Below are positions 1 to 10,146 of a stretch of DNA of 64,000 nt, one piece after another. Position 1 is the stretch's first letter; each line of letters opens with the position of its first letter. The translations under genes were made by a program, and so were the position numbers. The notes under the pieces were generated by a model. It did no database searches and was not told the DNA's origin. It was given only the letters and a program-made list of their open reading frames with translations. The stretch is from Helicobacter labacensis (lineage in GTDB: Bacteria > Campylobacterota > Campylobacteria > Campylobacterales > Helicobacteraceae). The stretch is from contig NZ_QXQQ01000004.1 of assembly GCF_003660285.1 (NCBI RefSeq), positions 1 through 64,000 on the forward strand. The letters are read 5' to 3'.

Positions 1-1827
1 AGGGGACACCACCATGCCCAGCACCCTGAGCAAGCCGGGGTGAAAAACATCACTAAAGCCAATGAGCGGGGCAATTTAGGCTTTCACAAAGAGCTCAAAG
101 CCGGGGTAGAAACCAATAATAAGATTCACATCAACCATTTAAACCCCCATTATAAACTCGATCTCAATGTCAAAGCCCGCCTTAAAATTACCCCCTTAGG
201 GGGCTTAGGCGAGATCGGGGGGAATATGATGGTCATTGAAACCATGCACCAAGCGATTATCATTGATGTGGGCATGAGTTTCCCTAGTGAGGACATGCAT
301 GGGGTGGATATTCTCATCCCAGATTTTAGCTATCTGCACAGCATTAAAGATAAGATTGTAGGCGTGCTCATCACCCACGCCCATGAAGATCACATCGGGG
401 CTGTGCCCTATCTCTTTAAAGAATTGCAATTCCCTCTCTATGGCACACCCTTAAGCTTGGGGATGATCGGCAATAAATTTGACGAACATGGACTCAAGAA
501 GTTTAAGAGTTTCTTTAAAATGGTGCAAAAACGCCAGCCCATTCAAATTGGCGAATTTATTGTGGAGTGGATTCACATCACCCACTCCATTATTGACGCG
601 AGCGCGCTAGCCATCCAAACCAAAGTGGGCACAATCATCCATAGCGGGGATTTTAAAATCGATCACACCCCAGTGGATAATTTGCCCAGCGATCTCTATA
701 GGCTTGCTTATTATGGCGAGCAGGGGGTGATGTTGTTGCTGAGTGATAGCACCAATTCTTACAAACCGGGCATTACCCCTAGTGAAACTAGCGTGGGACC
801 TGTGTTTGAAAACCTTTTTAAGAGCGCTAAGGGGCGCGTGATTATGAGCACCTTTTCTTCGAATATCCACCGGGTGTATCAGGCAATTCAACACGCCCTC
901 AAGCATAACCGCAAGGTCGCTGTGATTGGGCGTTCTATGGAGAAAAACCTAGATATTGCCAGAGAGTTAGGCTATATCCATCTGCCCTCTAAGGTTTTCA
1001 TTGAAGCCCATGAGGTAGAAAAACTCCCCGATCATGAGGTCTTTATTGTAACCACGGGCTCGCAGGGAGAAACCATGAGCGCGCTCTATCGCATGGCAAC
1101 CGATGAGCACCGCCACATTAGCATTAAGCCTAGCGATCTAGTCATCATCTCGGCTAAGGCGATCCCGGGTAATGAAGCCAGCGTTTCTAGTATCTTAAAC
1201 TTGCTGATGAAAAAAGATGCCCAAGTGGTGCACCATGCCTTTGACATCCATGTGAGCGGGCATGCCGCCCAAGAGGAGCAAAAGCTGATGTTGCGCCTCA
1301 TCAAGCCTAAGTTTTTCTTACCCGTGCATGGGGAGTATAACCATGTCGCCAAGCATAAAGAAACCGCGATGGCGTGCGGAATCCCGGAGAAAAATATCTA
1401 TCTGATGGAGGATGGGGATCAAGTGGAGGTCAATCCTAACTTTATGCGCAAGGTTAAGAGTATTAAGAGTGGTAAGCACTATGTGGATAATACCAATAAT
1501 GTCAGCATTGAGCAAAAAATCGTAGATGAGCGCTTGGAGATCGCTAGTGCTGGCTTGTTGAGCGCGGTGTTATTCATCTCCAAAGAGGCTCAAAGTCTGA
1601 TGCCCCATTCTAAAATTAGCAGTGTGGGGATTGTCAATCTCAAGGAAGAACGCCACTTTTTAGAGGATTTGCAAGATTCTCTAGGCTTGCATATCAAAGC
1701 CCTACGCCAAGATGTGCTGGGCAATCACAAGTCCTTAGATGAGAGTGTGCGGCATTTCTTGCGTAAAGCCCTTTTCAAGCACACCAAGAAATACCCGGCT
1801 ATTGTCAGCCATGTTTTTGTGAGTTAA
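1..1827 (+). CDS. rnj: Ribonuclease J (5' end outside the window)
   Basis: RNase J is a metallo-beta-lactamase/beta-CASP nuclease with 5' exonuclease and endonuclease activity and is the main mRNA decay enzyme of Helicobacter, where it partners a DEAD-box helicase. The zinc motif HAHEDH lies at 376-393, followed by the beta-CASP domain and a C-terminal dimerisation domain. A GTG at 40 could start a 595-residue protein, but the frame stays open back to base 1 and the H. pylori protein has a long N-terminal extension, so I treat the gene as cut by the window edge. msrAB follows 4 bases after the stop. Family assignment is secure; the true start cannot be seen. Confidence 0.95.
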   Translation, partial: RGHHHAQHPEQAGVKNITKANERGNLGFHKELKAGVETNNKIHINHLNPHYKLDLNVKARLKITPLGGLGEIGGNMMVIETMHQAIIIDVGMSFPSEDMHGVDILIPDFSYLHSIKDKIVGVLITHAHEDHIGAVPYLFKELQFPLYGTPLSLGMIGNKFDEHGLKKFKSFFKMVQKRQPIQIGEFIVEWIHITHSIIDASALAIQTKVGTIIHSGDFKIDHTPVDNLPSDLYRLAYYGEQGVMLLLSDSTNSYKPGITPSETSVGPVFENLFKSAKGRVIMSTFSSNIHRVYQAIQHALKHNRKVAVIGRSMEKNLDIARELGYIHLPSKVFIEAHEVEKLPDHEVFIVTTGSQGETMSALYRMATDEHRHISIKPSDLVIISAKAIPGNEASVSSILNLLMKKDAQVVHHAFDIHVSGHAAQEEQKLMLRLIKPKFFLPVHGEYNHVAKHKETAMACGIPEKNIYLMEDGDQVEVNPNFMRKVKSIKSGKHYVDNTNNVSIEQKIVDERLEIASAGLLSAVLFISKEAQSLMPHSKISSVGIVNLKEERHFLEDLQDSLGLHIKALRQDVLGNHKSLDESVRHFLRKALFKHTKKYPAIVSHVFVS

Positions 1828-1831
1828 AGCT

Positions 1832-2863
1832 GTGAGAGCGTGGGTATTAGGGGTGTTGTTGGCGATGGGGGCATTACAGAGCGCACAGGAGAGAAATATG
1901 CACACAATTTATTTAGCAGGGGGGTGTTTTTGGGGATTAGAGGCGTATATGGAGCGCATTTATGGGGTGAAAGACGCTTTAGTGGGCTATGCTAATGGAA
2001 AGAGCGATCAAACCAACTACCACGAATTGCATAACACCGACCACGCTGAAACGGTGAAGGTGGAGTTTGACCCTAAGGAGATTAGCCTAGATAAACTCTT
2101 GCTCTACTATTTCAAGGTGATCGATCCGACCAGTTTAAACCAACAGGGCAATGATAGGGGCAGGCAGTATCGCACCGGGATTTACTACACCGATTCTAAA
2201 GATGAACCCATCATCGCCAAAGCCCTAGCCAATTTGCAAAGCCATTACAAACAAAAAGTGCGCATTGAGCTAGAACCGCTTAAAAATTTCGTAGTCGCAG
2301 AGGAATACCACCAAGACTATTTGAAGAAAAACCCGGGGGGGTATTGCCATATTGATCTCAAAAAGGCTGATGAGGTGGTGATCGACCCTAAGGACTACCA
2401 CAAGCCCGATCAAGCCACGCTCAAAAAACAACTCACAGATTTACAATATAAGGTAACCCAAGAGAGCTACACTGAGCGCCCCTTTGAAAATGAGTATGAC
2501 ACTCTGTTTAAACCCGGGATTTATGTAGATATTACCACCGGCGAGCCCTTGTTTCTCTCTACAGACAAATTTGATAGCGGGTGTGGGTGGCCCGCCTTTG
2601 CTAAACCCATTAGTAAAGAGGTGGTAGGGTATGAAAAAGATAGTAGCCATGCGATGATTCGCACTGAGGTGCGTAGCCGTGTAGGCAAGGCGCATTTAGG
2701 GCATGTCTTTGAGGATGGACCTAAAGAGTTGGGGGGCTTGCGCTATTGTATCAATAGTGCGGCGCTCAAATTCATCCCCTTAGAGGACATGGAGGCTAAG
2801 GGCTATGGCTATTTAGTGCCCATGCTCAAAAAAGCCTTAGTTAAGCAAGAGATTAAGCGTTAA
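1832..2863 (+). CDS. msrAB: Fused peptide-methionine sulfoxide reductase MsrA-MsrB
   Basis: Repairs both S- and R-methionine sulfoxide in oxidised proteins. Residues 1-20 look like a signal peptide (hydrophobic core, then an Ala-rich end), suggesting a periplasmic enzyme. The MsrA domain follows with the catalytic motif GGCFWG near residue 32. The MsrB domain shows SGCGWPAF near residue 250 and the catalytic RYCIN motif near residue 307. The GTG start at 1832 is chosen because it lies 4 bases after rnj and includes the signal peptide; an internal ATG at about 1898 would give a cytoplasmic form. The A-B fusion order matches H. pylori Msr. Its stop overlaps the start of kdsD (TAATG). Confidence 0.93.
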   Translation: MRAWVLGVLLAMGALQSAQERNMHTIYLAGGCFWGLEAYMERIYGVKDALVGYANGKSDQTNYHELHNTDHAETVKVEFDPKEISLDKLLLYYFKVIDPTSLNQQGNDRGRQYRTGIYYTDSKDEPIIAKALANLQSHYKQKVRIELEPLKNFVVAEEYHQDYLKKNPGGYCHIDLKKADEVVIDPKDYHKPDQATLKKQLTDLQYKVTQESYTERPFENEYDTLFKPGIYVDITTGEPLFLSTDKFDSGCGWPAFAKPISKEVVGYEKDSSHAMIRTEVRSRVGKAHLGHVFEDGPKELGGLRYCINSAALKFIPLEDMEAKGYGYLVPMLKKALVKQEIKR

Positions 2864-3840
2864 TGCGCTCCCTAGATTATGGCGCGCTTGCCTCTCATAC
2901 ACTCGATCTAGCCATAGATGCGCTCACACGCACTAAAGAATCTTTAAATCATGCCAAATTAGAGCCCATGATCACATGCCTAGCCAACGCGCCCCTAGTG
3001 GTGGTGATGGGGGTGGGTAAGAGCGCGCATATCGGGCGCAAGATCGCGGCTACTCTCACTAGCACGGGCACTAGGGCGATCTTTTTGCACCCCACTGAAG
3101 CCCTGCATGGAGATATGGGGATCGTGGGGGAAAAAGATGTCATCTTAGCCATTAGCTATGGGGGCGAGAGTGTGGAACTCTTAGAGGCGTTGCGCTTTAT
3201 AAAAAGTGGGGGCGTGGTGGCGATGAGCAAAAGCCCTAATAGCTCCTTGGGCAAGCTGGCTAAGCACCACTTAAGCCTAAACATTGACAAAGAAGCCTGT
3301 GCTTTTAACATGGTGCCCACCACCTCCACCACCTTAAGCCTAGCCTTAGGCGATGTTTTGGCGGTGTGCTTGATGGCATATAAGGGCTTTGCCCAAAGCG
3401 ATTTTGCGCGCTACCACCCGGGGGGCTTGCTGGGTAAAAAAATGCACCTACGCGTGCGCGACATTTATCGCACCCATGCCCTCCCCCTAGTGAGCGCACA
3501 AGCCTCTTTGCATGAAGCCCTTCTAGAAGCCACCCATCAGGGTTTGGGCAACGCGCTTTTGCTCAATGAAAATCAAGAACTTGTAGGGGTGCTAAGCGAT
3601 GGGGATATTCGGCGCGCGCTCCTGCAGGCAGACTTTGATCGCTGCGCCCCCGCACGCGCCTTTGCGACCCTAGAGCCCAAAACCATCCAAGACCCAGATA
3701 TGTTAGTGCTAGACGCGCTAGACTTCATAGAAACCCACCAAATCTCTTTACTCATCGTGCTAGACGCGCATAAAAAAGTGCTAGGGGTGGTGCACTTACA
3801 CGCTTTGCTAGCCTTAGGACTTAAAGACATCAAGGAGTAG
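2863..3840 (+). CDS. kdsD: Arabinose-5-phosphate isomerase (KdsD/KpsF family)
   Basis: Converts ribulose-5-phosphate to arabinose-5-phosphate, the first step towards Kdo for lipopolysaccharide. The N-terminal SIS domain covers about residues 30-180 (MGVGKSAHIG, then the HGDMG segment). Two CBS domains fill the C-terminal half (VLSDGDIRRAL near residue 242). At 325 residues it has normal length. Its ATG overlaps the msrAB stop by one base, so translation is probably coupled. The nearby glmS, GT25 and second glycosyltransferase genes make this an envelope-sugar neighbourhood. In H. pylori the kpsF-like gene is also next to rnj. Confidence 0.93.
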   Translation: MRSLDYGALASHTLDLAIDALTRTKESLNHAKLEPMITCLANAPLVVVMGVGKSAHIGRKIAATLTSTGTRAIFLHPTEALHGDMGIVGEKDVILAISYGGESVELLEALRFIKSGGVVAMSKSPNSSLGKLAKHHLSLNIDKEACAFNMVPTTSTTLSLALGDVLAVCLMAYKGFAQSDFARYHPGGLLGKKMHLRVRDIYRTHALPLVSAQASLHEALLEATHQGLGNALLLNENQELVGVLSDGDIRRALLQADFDRCAPARAFATLEPKTIQDPDMLVLDALDFIETHQISLLIVLDAHKKVLGVVHLHALLALGLKDIKE

Positions 3841-3842
3841 CG

Positions 3843-4082
3843 ATGTTTGAACGCTTAGAACAACTCATTAAAGATATTGAAAACGCCAAAGAGGAGGTAG
3901 AATTACTCTTAAAGCTAGCCAATGTGAGTTTAAGCGATTTTATTTTGATGAAGCGCGGGAGTTTAGACATCCCACAGAGTTTGGACATGGCTTTTTACAC
4001 CCAAATTAGCGAGCATGTGGAGGAGCTTAAGGAGTGTATTAACGCGCTCAATAAATACAAAAAAGAAATGTTAGTTTTTTAA
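3843..4082 (+). CDS. Small conserved hypothetical protein (79 aa)
   Basis: Unrecognised function. The product is a soluble, acidic, largely helical protein with Leu/Glu-rich segments at residues 1-30 and 58-75 that could pair as a short coiled coil. It starts 2 bases after the kdsD stop and ends 9 bases before glmS, so it is a real member of the rightward operon. A small gene in the same position beside glmS also occurs in H. pylori as far as I recall. I see no catalytic motif or signal peptide. Confidence 0.75.
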   Translation: MFERLEQLIKDIENAKEEVELLLKLANVSLSDFILMKRGSLDIPQSLDMAFYTQISEHVEELKECINALNKYKKEMLVF

Positions 4083-4091
4083 AGGTTTGGC

Positions 4092-5900
4092 ATGTGTGGG
4101 ATTGTGGGCTATTTGGGCGTTTTAGAGCGAGTAGAGCTGTTGCTAGGAGGGCTTAAAGAGTTAGAGTATCGGGGTTATGATAGCGCGGGGTTAGCCTTGC
4201 TAGGGGAGGGCGCACGCTTGCAGGTATTTAAAACCAGTGGCAAAATCAGCGCACTAGAAAACTTAGTGCAGGGGGTGCACACACAGGGCTTAGGGGTGGG
4301 GATCGCCCACACGCGTTGGGCAACCCATGGCAAACCCACCACGCAAAACGCCCACCCGCATGCCTACCGCTCCAGCGCGATCGTGCACAATGGGATCATT
4401 GAAAATTACGCCCCGCTTAAAGCGCAATTAGAACAAAAAGGGCATGTTTTTTCTAGCCAAACTGATAGCGAGGTGGTGGTGCATTTATTTGAGCAGAATT
4501 TAGAGCAAAACCCCCCTAGCAACCTAGAACAAGCCCTACAAGTCTTTAAAGAAACGATCGCTAGGCTAGAGGGCGCGTATGCGATCTTGCTTATTTGTGA
4601 GCACTATCCTCATTGTATTTTTTATGCCAAAAAACACTCGCCTTTGCTCATTGCCACGGGTGAGGGCGGGGTGTATTTTGCTAGCGCGCCCAATGCGCTT
4701 TGTGGGCATGCAAGTTACATGGTGCGCTTGGAGGAGGGGAGTGTAGGGGTGTTGGATTTTACCAAGCCCCTAGACTTAAAAGCCTTAGGAGAGGTGCAAC
4801 CAGTTAGCACCACCCAACAGAGCGATAAAGAGGGTTTTAGCACTTTCATGGAAAAAGAGATTTACGAGCAGCCCAAAGTGCTAAGTTTGCTAGGGCGACT
4901 TTGCGCTGATCGCGTGTGTTTGGAATTGCCTAAGGGCTTTTTAGAGGGGGTGAGCTGTATTAGCATTAGCGCGTGTGGGACAAGTTACCACGCCGGGCTA
5001 GTGGGCAAGTATTTGATCGAGAGTTTAGCCGGGGTGAAAGTGCAGGTAGAATTAGCCAGCGAATACCGCTATGGGCATTTTGCCACCCAAGAGGGCGAGC
5101 TTTTTATAGCCATCTCACAGAGTGGAGAGAGTGCGGACACCCTAGAGGCGTTGCGCCTAGCCAAAAATTTGGGCTTAAAAACCCTTAGCCTTTGCAACAC
5201 CCAAAGTTCGAGCATGGCAGGCATGGCGGATGGCTTGCTTTTAACCCATGCCGGATTGGAGCGTAGCGTGGCTTCTACCAAAGCCTTTACCAGTCAGGTT
5301 TTAATTTTATGGCTTTTGGCATTGCAACTCGCCCAAGCGCGCCACACCTTGAGCTCAGATACCCTAAGCAGAGAAATTAAAGCCGTGCAGGGGAGTTTAA
5401 AAGCCATGCAAGAGGGGCTAGAGTTGCACGAGCGCGTGCGTGAGATTAGCGCGCAAATGCTGGAGCGGGACTTAAAAGGGTATTTTTTCATGGGTAGGGG
5501 GGTCTTTTACCCTCTAGCCCTAGAGGGCGCGCTCAAACTCAAAGAGATCGCCTATGTGCACGCACAAGGTTATGCTAGCGCAGAGATGAAACATGGTCCC
5601 ATCGCCCTAGCCGACTCTAGCTTGCTTAGCACCACTTTACTCCCCCAACACCTTCTATTTGCCAAAAATTTAAGCAATGTAGAGGAGTTGCGCGCGCGCG
5701 ATTCGCTCATTTTTGCCCTCAGTCCTGTTAAGCTTAAAGAGGCTACCTTTCAAATCCAAACCCGCGCCTACGATCACTACATGCCCGAGTTTTTTCACAT
5801 GCTGGTGATCTTGCAACTTTTTGCCCTAGAGATGGCACAACTCAAAGGCTTAGATGTGGATAAACCGCGTAACTTAGCCAAGAGTGTAACTGTAGAGTGA
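4092..5900 (+). CDS. glmS: Glutamine-fructose-6-phosphate aminotransferase
   Basis: Makes glucosamine-6-phosphate, the entry to peptidoglycan and lipid A amino sugars. The sequence begins MCGIVGY, so Cys2 becomes the N-terminal nucleophile of the class II glutaminase domain (residues 1 to about 220). Two SIS domains follow (SACGTSYHAG near residue 295, ISQSGES near 340), and the protein closes with the family end DKPRNLAKSVTVE. At 602 residues it is full length. GlmU, the later enzyme of the pathway, is encoded separately at 37.8-39.1 kb. The stop overlaps the next gene (TGATG). Confidence 0.97.
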   Translation: MCGIVGYLGVLERVELLLGGLKELEYRGYDSAGLALLGEGARLQVFKTSGKISALENLVQGVHTQGLGVGIAHTRWATHGKPTTQNAHPHAYRSSAIVHNGIIENYAPLKAQLEQKGHVFSSQTDSEVVVHLFEQNLEQNPPSNLEQALQVFKETIARLEGAYAILLICEHYPHCIFYAKKHSPLLIATGEGGVYFASAPNALCGHASYMVRLEEGSVGVLDFTKPLDLKALGEVQPVSTTQQSDKEGFSTFMEKEIYEQPKVLSLLGRLCADRVCLELPKGFLEGVSCISISACGTSYHAGLVGKYLIESLAGVKVQVELASEYRYGHFATQEGELFIAISQSGESADTLEALRLAKNLGLKTLSLCNTQSSSMAGMADGLLLTHAGLERSVASTKAFTSQVLILWLLALQLAQARHTLSSDTLSREIKAVQGSLKAMQEGLELHERVREISAQMLERDLKGYFFMGRGVFYPLALEGALKLKEIAYVHAQGYASAEMKHGPIALADSSLLSTTLLPQHLLFAKNLSNVEELRARDSLIFALSPVKLKEATFQIQTRAYDHYMPEFFHMLVILQLFALEMAQLKGLDVDKPRNLAKSVTVE

Positions 5901-6748
5901 TGGGCGCGACCCCTATTTATATCATCCACTTGAGCCAGAGTAGCAGAGATGTTACGCCTTTGCTATGGCATTTGGACTATCTGCTAAAGCGATCACGCAC
6001 CCCTGATGCCTTTGAGATCGCCTTATTTGAGGGAGTCAATGGTAAAGAGGATTTTGCTAAGGGGGGGATCACTCTCAAGCACACCCATCCCGTGCTTAAT
6101 GACTTTGCCCCCAGTATCCCTAAGCGCGCCCAAATCCTAGAACTTATGCGCCTTGCCTTGCGCATGCGGGTGAATTTTCAGAGTTTGGGGCAACTAGGCT
6201 GTTTTGCTAGCCATTTTTTGCTTTGGCAGGAGTGTGTCAAGTTGCAAAAGCCCATCATTGTGTTAGAAGATGATGTCCTACCTACTTTTGATTTTTATGA
6301 AAAGTGCGCTTTGAGTTTGGAGGCGATCAATACTGGACAAGCCCAAGTTGTGCGTCTCTTTTCGCTCTATTTCAAGCACCATCAAATCAAAAGCGCGCTC
6401 ACCCATTATTTTGATTGGATTTTTAGCCCCTATGGGGGGATGGGCACACAGGGCTATATTTTAAGCCCACAGGGCGCACAAAAACTCTTAAAAGCCTGCC
6501 CGCCCCAATGGGTTTTGCCCGTGGACACTTACATGGACGCGCACTACACCCACCATGCTAAAACCCTCACGCTAAAATCCTACGCTCTGCTGGTTGAAAA
6601 TATCCCCACTCAAGTGCCCCATGCGAGCACCCAGCATTTTAGAGGGCGGCTTAAAGACCTCTCATTGTGGTTGCGTCTGTGTAATTATGTCTTAAAAACC
6701 CGTCTGTGTTGTTACCACCTCTTTAATCTCCTCTTCAGGCGTTTTTAA
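5900..6748 (+). CDS. Glycosyltransferase family 25 (LPS sugar transferase)
   Basis: Predicted lipopolysaccharide glycosyltransferase of the GT25 family, which includes the Helicobacter beta-1,4-galactosyltransferases. It opens with IYIIHLSQS, has the family block GQLGCFASHFLLW near residue 100, and the acidic donor-binding motif VLEDDV near residue 123. The ATG at 5900 overlaps the glmS stop; a GTG one codon earlier is possible. Donor and acceptor cannot be read from sequence. Length (282 aa) is usual, and no repeat tract is seen in it. The stop overlaps the rlmN start (TAATG). Confidence 0.88.
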   Translation: MGATPIYIIHLSQSSRDVTPLLWHLDYLLKRSRTPDAFEIALFEGVNGKEDFAKGGITLKHTHPVLNDFAPSIPKRAQILELMRLALRMRVNFQSLGQLGCFASHFLLWQECVKLQKPIIVLEDDVLPTFDFYEKCALSLEAINTGQAQVVRLFSLYFKHHQIKSALTHYFDWIFSPYGGMGTQGYILSPQGAQKLLKACPPQWVLPVDTYMDAHYTHHAKTLTLKSYALLVENIPTQVPHASTQHFRGRLKDLSLWLRLCNYVLKTRLCCYHLFNLLFRRF

Positions 6749-7821
6749 TGCAAAACAAACCCTCTTTGTATGCGCTCACTTTAGCGCAATGGCAAGATTA
6801 TTGCACAAAACATGGCTTTAAGCCCTTTGTGGCTAAACAACTCTACGCGTGGCTTTACCAGCGTTATGCTAGCCTAGATCAAATGCACAATCTCCCCAAA
6901 GCCTTTAAAGAGGCATTGCATGCAGATTTTGAGGTGCGCCCCTTAGAGGTGCTAGAGTGCCAACAAAGCGCAGATAAAAGTGTGAAATACCTCTTTAAAA
7001 CCTTTGATGGGCATAGTTTTGAGAGCGTGTATATGCTGATGAGAGAAGCACAAGAGGGGGGCGCACAAGAAAAGATCACGCTGTGTTTGAGTTGTCAAAT
7101 TGGGTGCAAGGTGGGCTGTGTGTTTTGTGCGACCGCTAAGGGGGGCTTTGTGCGTGATTTAAACGCAGGCGAGATTGTAGAACAGGTGGTCGCCCTCAAG
7201 CGCGCCCACCAGCTAGAACCCACAAAGGGAATCAATCTTGTCTTTATGGGCATGGGCGAGCCCTTGCATAATTTTGAGCAGGTGGTGCGCGCACTAGAGA
7301 TTTTAAGCACCCATGAGGGGCTCAATATTGCCCCTAGACGCATCACCATTTCTACAAGCGGGGTCGTGCCTGCCTTGCAGACTTTAGGCGCGCTCAATTT
7401 GGGCGTGCAGTTGGCGATCTCTTTGCACGCAGTCAATGACACTCTGCGCTCCAAACTGATGCCCATTAACAAGCTTTACAATTTAGAATCCTTGATTAGC
7501 GCGCTTAAAGCCTTTCCCCTAGACAAGCGCAAGCGGGTGATGTTTGAATACTTGATGATTAAAGACACCAACGACTCGCTAAGCCACGCTAAAGAGTTAT
7601 TAAGACTGCTCAATGGGCTTAAGGCTAAGATCAATCTCATTCCTTACAATTCTACCCCCCATTCTCGCTTTGAACGCCCAAAGTTAGAGAGAGTGCAAGC
7701 CTTTGCAGATTTTCTCAACCAAAAGGGTTTGCTGTGCACCATTCGCATTTCTAAGGGGCAGGACATCGCGGCTGGTTGTGGGCAACTTAGAGAAAAACGC
7801 CTCACAAAGGAAGAGTCATGA
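6748..7821 (+). CDS. rlmN: Dual-specificity RNA methyltransferase RlmN
   Basis: Radical-SAM enzyme that methylates C2 of A2503 in 23S rRNA and of A37 in some tRNAs. The 4Fe-4S motif CKVGCVFC sits near residue 120, followed by the SAM-binding segment LVFMGMGEPL near residue 165 and the conserved C-terminal Cys in AAGCGQLR near residue 346. The 357-residue length is normal. It is translationally coupled to the GT25 gene upstream, and its TGA overlaps the ATG of the broken glycosyltransferase downstream (ATGA). Confidence 0.96.
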   Translation: MQNKPSLYALTLAQWQDYCTKHGFKPFVAKQLYAWLYQRYASLDQMHNLPKAFKEALHADFEVRPLEVLECQQSADKSVKYLFKTFDGHSFESVYMLMREAQEGGAQEKITLCLSCQIGCKVGCVFCATAKGGFVRDLNAGEIVEQVVALKRAHQLEPTKGINLVFMGMGEPLHNFEQVVRALEILSTHEGLNIAPRRITISTSGVVPALQTLGALNLGVQLAISLHAVNDTLRSKLMPINKLYNLESLISALKAFPLDKRKRVMFEYLMIKDTNDSLSHAKELLRLLNGLKAKINLIPYNSTPHSRFERPKLERVQAFADFLNQKGLLCTIRISKGQDIAAGCGQLREKRLTKEES

Positions 7822-7981
7822 AAAAACACCTCATCATCAACGCATCGTCCTTGATGGAAAACACCCCTCAGGCATTGGGGTTTACTCCTGTGCTTTGGCG
7901 CGTGCGCTAGAAGAGCATTTTCAAAATAGAGAGGATATTGTGTTGCACTTCTATGCAGATTACACACTCTATCCAAGTAGT

Positions 7982-8257
7982 GAAGTGCCCAAATGCTAAA
8001 GGCATTTGGGCTTCCTAGGCTGATGTTGCCCGTAGGGAGAGTTTGGTTCTCACTCTATGTCCCTATAGTAGGGATTTTACAGAGTTTGAGCTCCAACGCA
8101 TTCCCTACAGGTCTCACACATCATATCTCCAAAGGCGTAACTTTCGACACTCCCTGCCGTAGATACGAATGTATGAGAGCATTATACCACGAATTAGTGG
8201 CATTCATCCCACCCGCTAAAGACGAGTGGGATTTCTGCCGAGGAGGCTTAAAGCCCT
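7982..8257. mobile_element. Palindrome-ended insertion inside the glycosyltransferase (IS200/IS605-derived MITE-like)
   Basis: Non-coding insert that breaks the GT4 reading frame. The left end has a perfect 10-bp inverted repeat (7987-7996 and 8002-8011, five-base loop). The right end has CCAC/GTGG (8188-8191, 8198-8201), a 7-bp hairpin ATCCCAC/GTGGGAT (8207-8213, 8227-8233) and GGCTT/AAGCC (8246-8256). A small palindrome TCCCTA/TAGGGA lies near 8060-8075. Subterminal hairpins, lack of a clear target duplication and lack of a transposase fit a remnant of an IS200/IS605-group element, whose right end also encodes a guide RNA scaffold. The assignment is inference and the exact ends are uncertain. 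Confidence 0.5.
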
Positions 8258-8407
8258 AGAAATAGCAAAATTAGCCCTAGAAGCCTCCAGATCTTCTTTG
8301 TTCAATCGGGTTGTGCGTAAAATTTTGAGGACTTTTCTTGCCAAACACTACCACGCCTATTTACAACGCCATTTGCAACGCAAAAAGACCGCATTTCTAG
8401 CCCGACT

Positions 8408-8452
<45 letters not shown>

Positions 8453-9290
8453 ATAGAGCCTAAATTGCTCGATGAATCTACAAGTATCCTTGCGCACATT
8501 GAGGCAAAGATCTTAGGGATTATCCACGATGTCCCCTTTAGCCCAGAATGGTGCTTGGACGCACAAACACAAGCCTCACTAAAGATGCCTTTAGAAACGC
8601 TCATTAAACGCAGTTGTGAGATTATTTGCTTTAGTGCCTGTGTCAAACAGGACATTCTCAACCACGCGCAATACATGGGGGCTAAAATCCATGTTATCCC
8701 CCATGGACTAAGAAATTACAGCGTTCTAACACCTTGCTCCTTGCCTCCTGCTTTAAAAGAACAAGGCTTTATTCTAGCAGTGGGGGCTAAGGGTAAGCGT
8801 AAGAACCTCAAAAATTGCATCAATGCCTTTAAACTGTTGCCCACAGATTTACAAGCGCGCTACAAAATTGCACTAACGGGCACGGAGTGGAATATAGATG
8901 AAAATTTTTTAGAAATGGTGGGCGAAAGCTTTGTTGTAGATCTAGGCTTTGTATCTGATGCGCTCCTTGCTAGTCTTTATAAGAGCGCTAGGGTATTGTG
9001 GTATGGTAGTTTGGCTGAGGGCTTTGGTTTGCCCATGCTAGAGGCGATGGAGGCGAGCTTGGTGGTTTTAGCCAGCCATGTTTCTTGCATGCCAGAAGTT
9101 CTAGGCGATGCGGGTATTTACTGCGATCCCTATAGTGTCCAAGACATCGCCACACAATTAGAGCGCGCGCTAGTAGATGAGTCTTTGCGCGCTGCTTGCA
9201 TTGCTAGGGGGAAGAAACGGGTTAAACAATTTGACTTGAAAAAAAGCATGCAAGCGCATATAGAAGTCATAGAAAACCTCTTGGAGAATC

Positions 9291-10037
9291 CTAGCGCGCG
9301 TGGATAAAGTATTGGCAGCGATAAAAACGCTCGCCTAAATTAGGTTGTTGGAGCAAGGCGTGGAGTTTTTGGCGACTCAAGGGCTTGGCTTGTGTGAGCT
9401 CTTTTAGCAAGACGCGTTGTTTGCGCCCCTTTAGTGTGGGCTCTAGGCGTTTGAAAAACGCGCTTTGCAGCACGGCTTGTTTGCTAATACGGGTGTGGCA
9501 AGCCCCTAGAATATCTTGTAAAAGGGTGGTGTGGGAGTGGGTTAAATGGCTGTAATGTTCCTCTAGGGTCGCAAAATAACGCTGTTGCAAGCGCGCGCAT
9601 TGGGCTTGTTCGCTAGCTTTGATTTTTAGCCCCGCGCCTAGTTGGTTGAAGAGATCGTTTTTGGCGCAATTATTCAATAGGGTATGGAAAGATTGTTGGG
9701 TTGGTGGGGGGAGTTTAGCCTCTTGGGCTTGCGTGTCCTGCACTTCGGCTAGTAAGTCGCTACGGCGGATTTCAACGCTATTGGGGATGGGCGTGCCTTG
9801 GATGTCTTGAGAAGAGAGCCCTATATCTGGTTGCGCGGGGGTTTGAGGGATGTCATCAAAGCTGGGGGGTTCTAGGCGGGTGTAGTAAGTTACATCGCCC
9901 TGTTTAGAAACCGTAAAATCGCTCAGTTGATCTTGATTATTTGAAGAGAGTGAAGAGAGCGCAAAGAAGGGAAAAAAGCCCATGCACCCCCAAGCCCAAA
10001 GACCCAAAACCCCCACACACCACAAACGCCAATCCAT
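9291..10037 (-). CDS. Hypothetical membrane-anchored protein (248 aa)
   Basis: Function not recognised. Residues 4-30 form one strongly hydrophobic segment, then comes a Pro/Asp/Gln-rich linker (about 35-105), then a helical, Lys/Gln-rich C-terminal domain with three or four cysteines. This suggests a single-pass inner membrane protein with a periplasmic domain. The start has a strong ribosome site (AAGGAG, four bases from ATG). The gene converges on the glycosyltransferase and overlaps its last 17 bases. No other strand offers a better gene here. Confidence 0.7.
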   Translation of the reverse strand: MDWRLWCVGVLGLWAWGCMGFFPFFALSSLSSNNQDQLSDFTVSKQGDVTYYTRLEPPSFDDIPQTPAQPDIGLSSQDIQGTPIPNSVEIRRSDLLAEVQDTQAQEAKLPPPTQQSFHTLLNNCAKNDLFNQLGAGLKIKASEQAQCARLQQRYFATLEEHYSHLTHSHTTLLQDILGACHTRISKQAVLQSAFFKRLEPTLKGRKQRVLLKELTQAKPLSRQKLHALLQQPNLGERFYRCQYFIHAR

Positions 10038-10084
10038 GCCACTCCTTGATTAAAAAATGCCTTTAGTATAACAGATTTCCTCTC

Positions 10085-10113
10085 TTGACAACATTTTTAT
10101 TTTTCTTTAAAAT
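10085..10113 (+). promoter_or_regulatory. Promoter with -35 and -10 for the Hop-like gene
   Basis: TTGACA at 10085-10090 and TAAAAT at 10108-10113 are separated by exactly 17 bases. The expected transcript start is about 34 bases downstream of the TTGACA start, giving a leader of roughly 27 bases before the ATG at 10147. A consensus -35 is uncommon in Helicobacter, where most promoters show only the -10. The boxes are read directly; activity is inferred. Confidence 0.55.
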
Positions 10114-10146
10114 AGAGCCCTTATTTTAATAGAAACAAGGAGTTTC

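Noticed and set aside
7095-7472. Long antisense frames inside rlmN, and similar ones in rocF, actP, haoA and glmS
   Set aside because: Shadow frames caused by codon bias in the strong genes on the opposite strand.
7993-8259. Protein-coding gene within the hairpin-ended insert
   Set aside because: The frame has no ribosome site or family likeness and coincides with structured non-coding DNA.
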